64,000 bases of DNA from positions 57,327 to 121,326 of the forward strand of contig FWWN02000395.1 in NCBI GenBank assembly GCA_900175165.2. The letters are read 5' to 3'. A program made the translations under genes and the position numbers. This document shows, in pieces, positions 62,493 to 64,000 of the stretch (the stretch's first letter is position 1; the number at the start of each line of letters is the position of its first letter). Below the pieces are notes generated by a model, which was given only the letters and a program-made list of their open reading frames with translations, was not told the origin of the DNA and made no database searches. This DNA comes from Rhizomucor pusillus. Lineage: Eukaryota > Mucoromycota > Mucoromycetes > Mucorales > Lichtheimiaceae.

Positions 62493-63518
62493 ATGATGCG
62501 AAGGAAGCACCTGGACGTTCGCATGGGAGAAGCCTCGACCAAGCGAACGTACACACTCTACACTGACCAGGACAAAGTCAGGTTCTTCAAACTGATGTTT
62601 GAGAAAGTTCTGAGCGCCTCAGCTGTCGCAAAGCAGCTGGGTATCCACGTTTGCACGGCTCAAAGATGGGCCAAACAGTACGAGTTAGTTCCTGATAGCA
62701 TCTTCGTGAAGCGTAAGAAGAATGGTCGCCCGCGTATCCTCGGTGAAGAGCATAAGAAGGTCATTTTAGAGTACGTGGATGAGAATCCTTCAGCCGTCTT
62801 GGAACAGTTGATGGAACGATTGCTTCAGAGATTCGAGGGGCTCGAAGTCTCTAAGACCACAGTTTATGACTTCGTAAGGACTCAGTGCAACCTGTCCCTT
62901 AAGAAGGCTCGGTTCCAGCCTGTAGACAGGAACAGCGAGGCGAAAGTTCAGGAGCGTCTTGACTGGGTTCGCAAGTGGGAAGGAACCGATATGGACTTTA
63001 GGAGCAATTGCGTCTTCCTGGATGAGTCTGCCTTCCACATCAACATGAAGCGCAGCATGGCCTGGTCAAAGAAAGGTTCGCCTGCTGTTGTCACTGTACC
63101 TAAAACACGAGCGCAGACAACCACCAATTTGGGTGCAATCTCTGCTTCAGGTCTGGTCAAGTGCAGCCTGAGACTGCCAGAACCGCCAGCCAAGAAGAGA
63201 AAGCGAGGAGGTTATGCTGAACTTATGAGCACAGGAACAGTAACGGGACATTACCTTAGCTTTTTGAAGGCGACAATGAACGAGATGGACAAATATCCAC
63301 ACATGAAGGGCCACTACCTTGTAATGGATAATGCTCCCATCCATACGTCTAACGACATAGCTAAATACATCACCTCCCGTGGATACCGGTATGCCTATCT
63401 TCCTTCCTACTCTCCTGAGCTCAACCCCATTGAGCAGGTCGGGTCGGTAGTCAAGAGCAAAGTCAAGCGCAACAGGTTCTTGGAGAAGGAGACAGACACT
63501 GATGACCAGGATCACTGA
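62493..63518 (+). pseudogene. Tc1/mariner-type DDE transposase, frameshifted at the C-terminus
   Basis: Open from the first ATG 62493 to a stop at 63516-63518. A helix-turn-helix (SASAVAKQLGIHVCTAQRWA) precedes the linker KKNGRPRILGEEHKKVI. The catalytic core has FLDESAFHINM (first Asp), YLVMDNAPIHT (second Asp) and SPELNPIEQV (Glu); 34 residues separate the last two. At 63491-63498 GACA is doubled, which throws the frame into an early stop. With one GACA the frame would continue to a stop near 63612 with a normal transposase-like end. At the 5' side, an upstream frame (about 62375-62500) appears to be its former N-terminus in another frame, so a second shift near 62500 is likely. It is probably inactive. 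Confidence 0.8.
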
Positions 63519-63687
63519 AGCGACTAAGAGCTTAAAGCCGAGTGACTACGAAGGTTTCGTATCACATTCCCATAAATGCTTAGATAAGTGTCGCAACAGC
63601 AAGCAACTGTAACGTGCTCCCCAAGACGAGTTGATGTCTGCGTCTCATGTAGGAGGTCACCAGGGTAGCGCGACAAGGAAGATGCGA

Positions 63688-63727
63688 CATCTGATTTGTC
63701 AGCGCGCAAAATCTATTTTGGGAAATG
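63688..63727 (-). repeat. right inverted repeat of the DD34E element
   Basis: On minus it reads GCATTTCCCAAAATAGATTT, then TGCGCGCTGACAAATCAGAT. It is the inverse of the left repeat. Confidence 0.8.
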
Positions 63728-64000
63728 CTGACGTGTTGGAAACGACTGGTTCCCAAGCTTTTTTGAAATCTACACTTGCTGGGTCCGTTGTCCACTGCTT
63801 GACATGGGTGTATCCATGCTGCGCTCCATCGTGATGTCTTCACATTAAGTACTCTGATTTGTTATGGTTTACCAAGTTGCTAACAAATGCCACATCTTTT
63901 GCTCGAATGTATCCTGTAGCGTCAAGTCTATAATCAACAGCTTGATGAGTAAAGGTGCTCCTGCTGCTCTCCAGTTTTCGTAGCTGGCCAGCGAGTAGGC
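63728..64000. other. right edge of window, nothing called
   Basis: Less than 300 bases beyond the transposon. No coding frame or repeat is supported. Confidence 0.5.

Larger units (their letters stand above)
62147..63727 (+). mobile_element. Tc1/mariner-family DD34E transposon, near full length
   Basis: An element of about 1.58 kb bounded by imperfect inverted repeats (62147-62178 and 63688-63727) with one transposase gene inside. The inner parts of the repeats share CTGACAAATCAGATGT on opposite strands. The right outer end continues as GCATTTCCCAAAATAGATTT on minus and is shared with the decayed copy. The left outer end has diverged from that sequence. I could not verify a TA target duplication. 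Confidence 0.75.

Overview
The window is nuclear DNA of a filamentous fungus. Almost every gene is cut by short introns (about 45-70 nt, GT...AG, a few GC...AG) that restore long conserved frames. Several features point to Mucoromycota, probably Mucorales: the protein families present, an RRM-bearing TRMT2A-type tRNA methyltransferase, and a fragment of a repeated gene family I associate with Mucorales. The genus cannot be fixed from sequence alone. For spliced genes I joined exons by hand. Exon lists are given in the entries, and in nearly all cases the phases close exactly to a stop codon.

Layout. 0-1.2 kb: 3' part of an unknown gene. 1.4-8.4 kb: the 17-exon phosphatidylinositol 4-kinase STT4. 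9.2-12.3 kb: a HAM1-like coiled-coil/lipid-binding-type protein. 12.7-14.1 kb: an old yellow enzyme behind a TATA box and a 45-bp tandem repeat. 14.5-16.0 kb: the autophagy E2-like enzyme ATG3. 16.1-17.7 kb (minus): the MYST acetyltransferase ESA1. 19.0-19.7 kb: succinate dehydrogenase subunit SDH3. 20.3-35.0 kb: a cluster of four paralogous membrane-type proteins with a PPPY motif and a DUF4097-like beta-repeat ectodomain. Two copies look intact and two are pseudogenes. A tRNA m5U methyltransferase lies between them. 35.1-36.7 kb: an O-fucosyltransferase-like Golgi protein. 37.9-40.9 kb: a small secreted acidic protein, a C2H2 zinc-finger protein and a small protein with a PP1-docking-like motif. 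41.1-43.7 kb (minus): a CAMKL-type kinase with a KA1-like tail. 44.3-45.3 kb (minus): a Kre9/Knh1-type GPI-anchored protein. 45.6-48.2 kb (minus): a multi-OB-fold RPA70-like protein. 48.7-49.3 kb (minus): RLP24. 49.6-50.1 kb: a very small shugoshin-like protein. 50.1-51.6 kb (minus): a PHD/extended-PHD coiled-coil protein of AF10 type with a 24-nt microexon. 52.5-56.8 kb (minus): an 11-exon Ras guanine-nucleotide exchange factor. 58.1-59.3 kb: a nucleotide-diphospho-sugar transferase-like Golgi protein. 59.9-63.7 kb: a transposon graveyard with two Tc1/mariner DD34E elements, one of them fused to a broken host-gene fragment.

Most genes are ordinary housekeeping genes and share no obvious operon-like logic. 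The unusual parts are the expanding and decaying PPPY/beta-repeat family, the OB-fold protein, the miniature shugoshin, the microexon, the two frame-required GC-AG introns and the transposon chimera.
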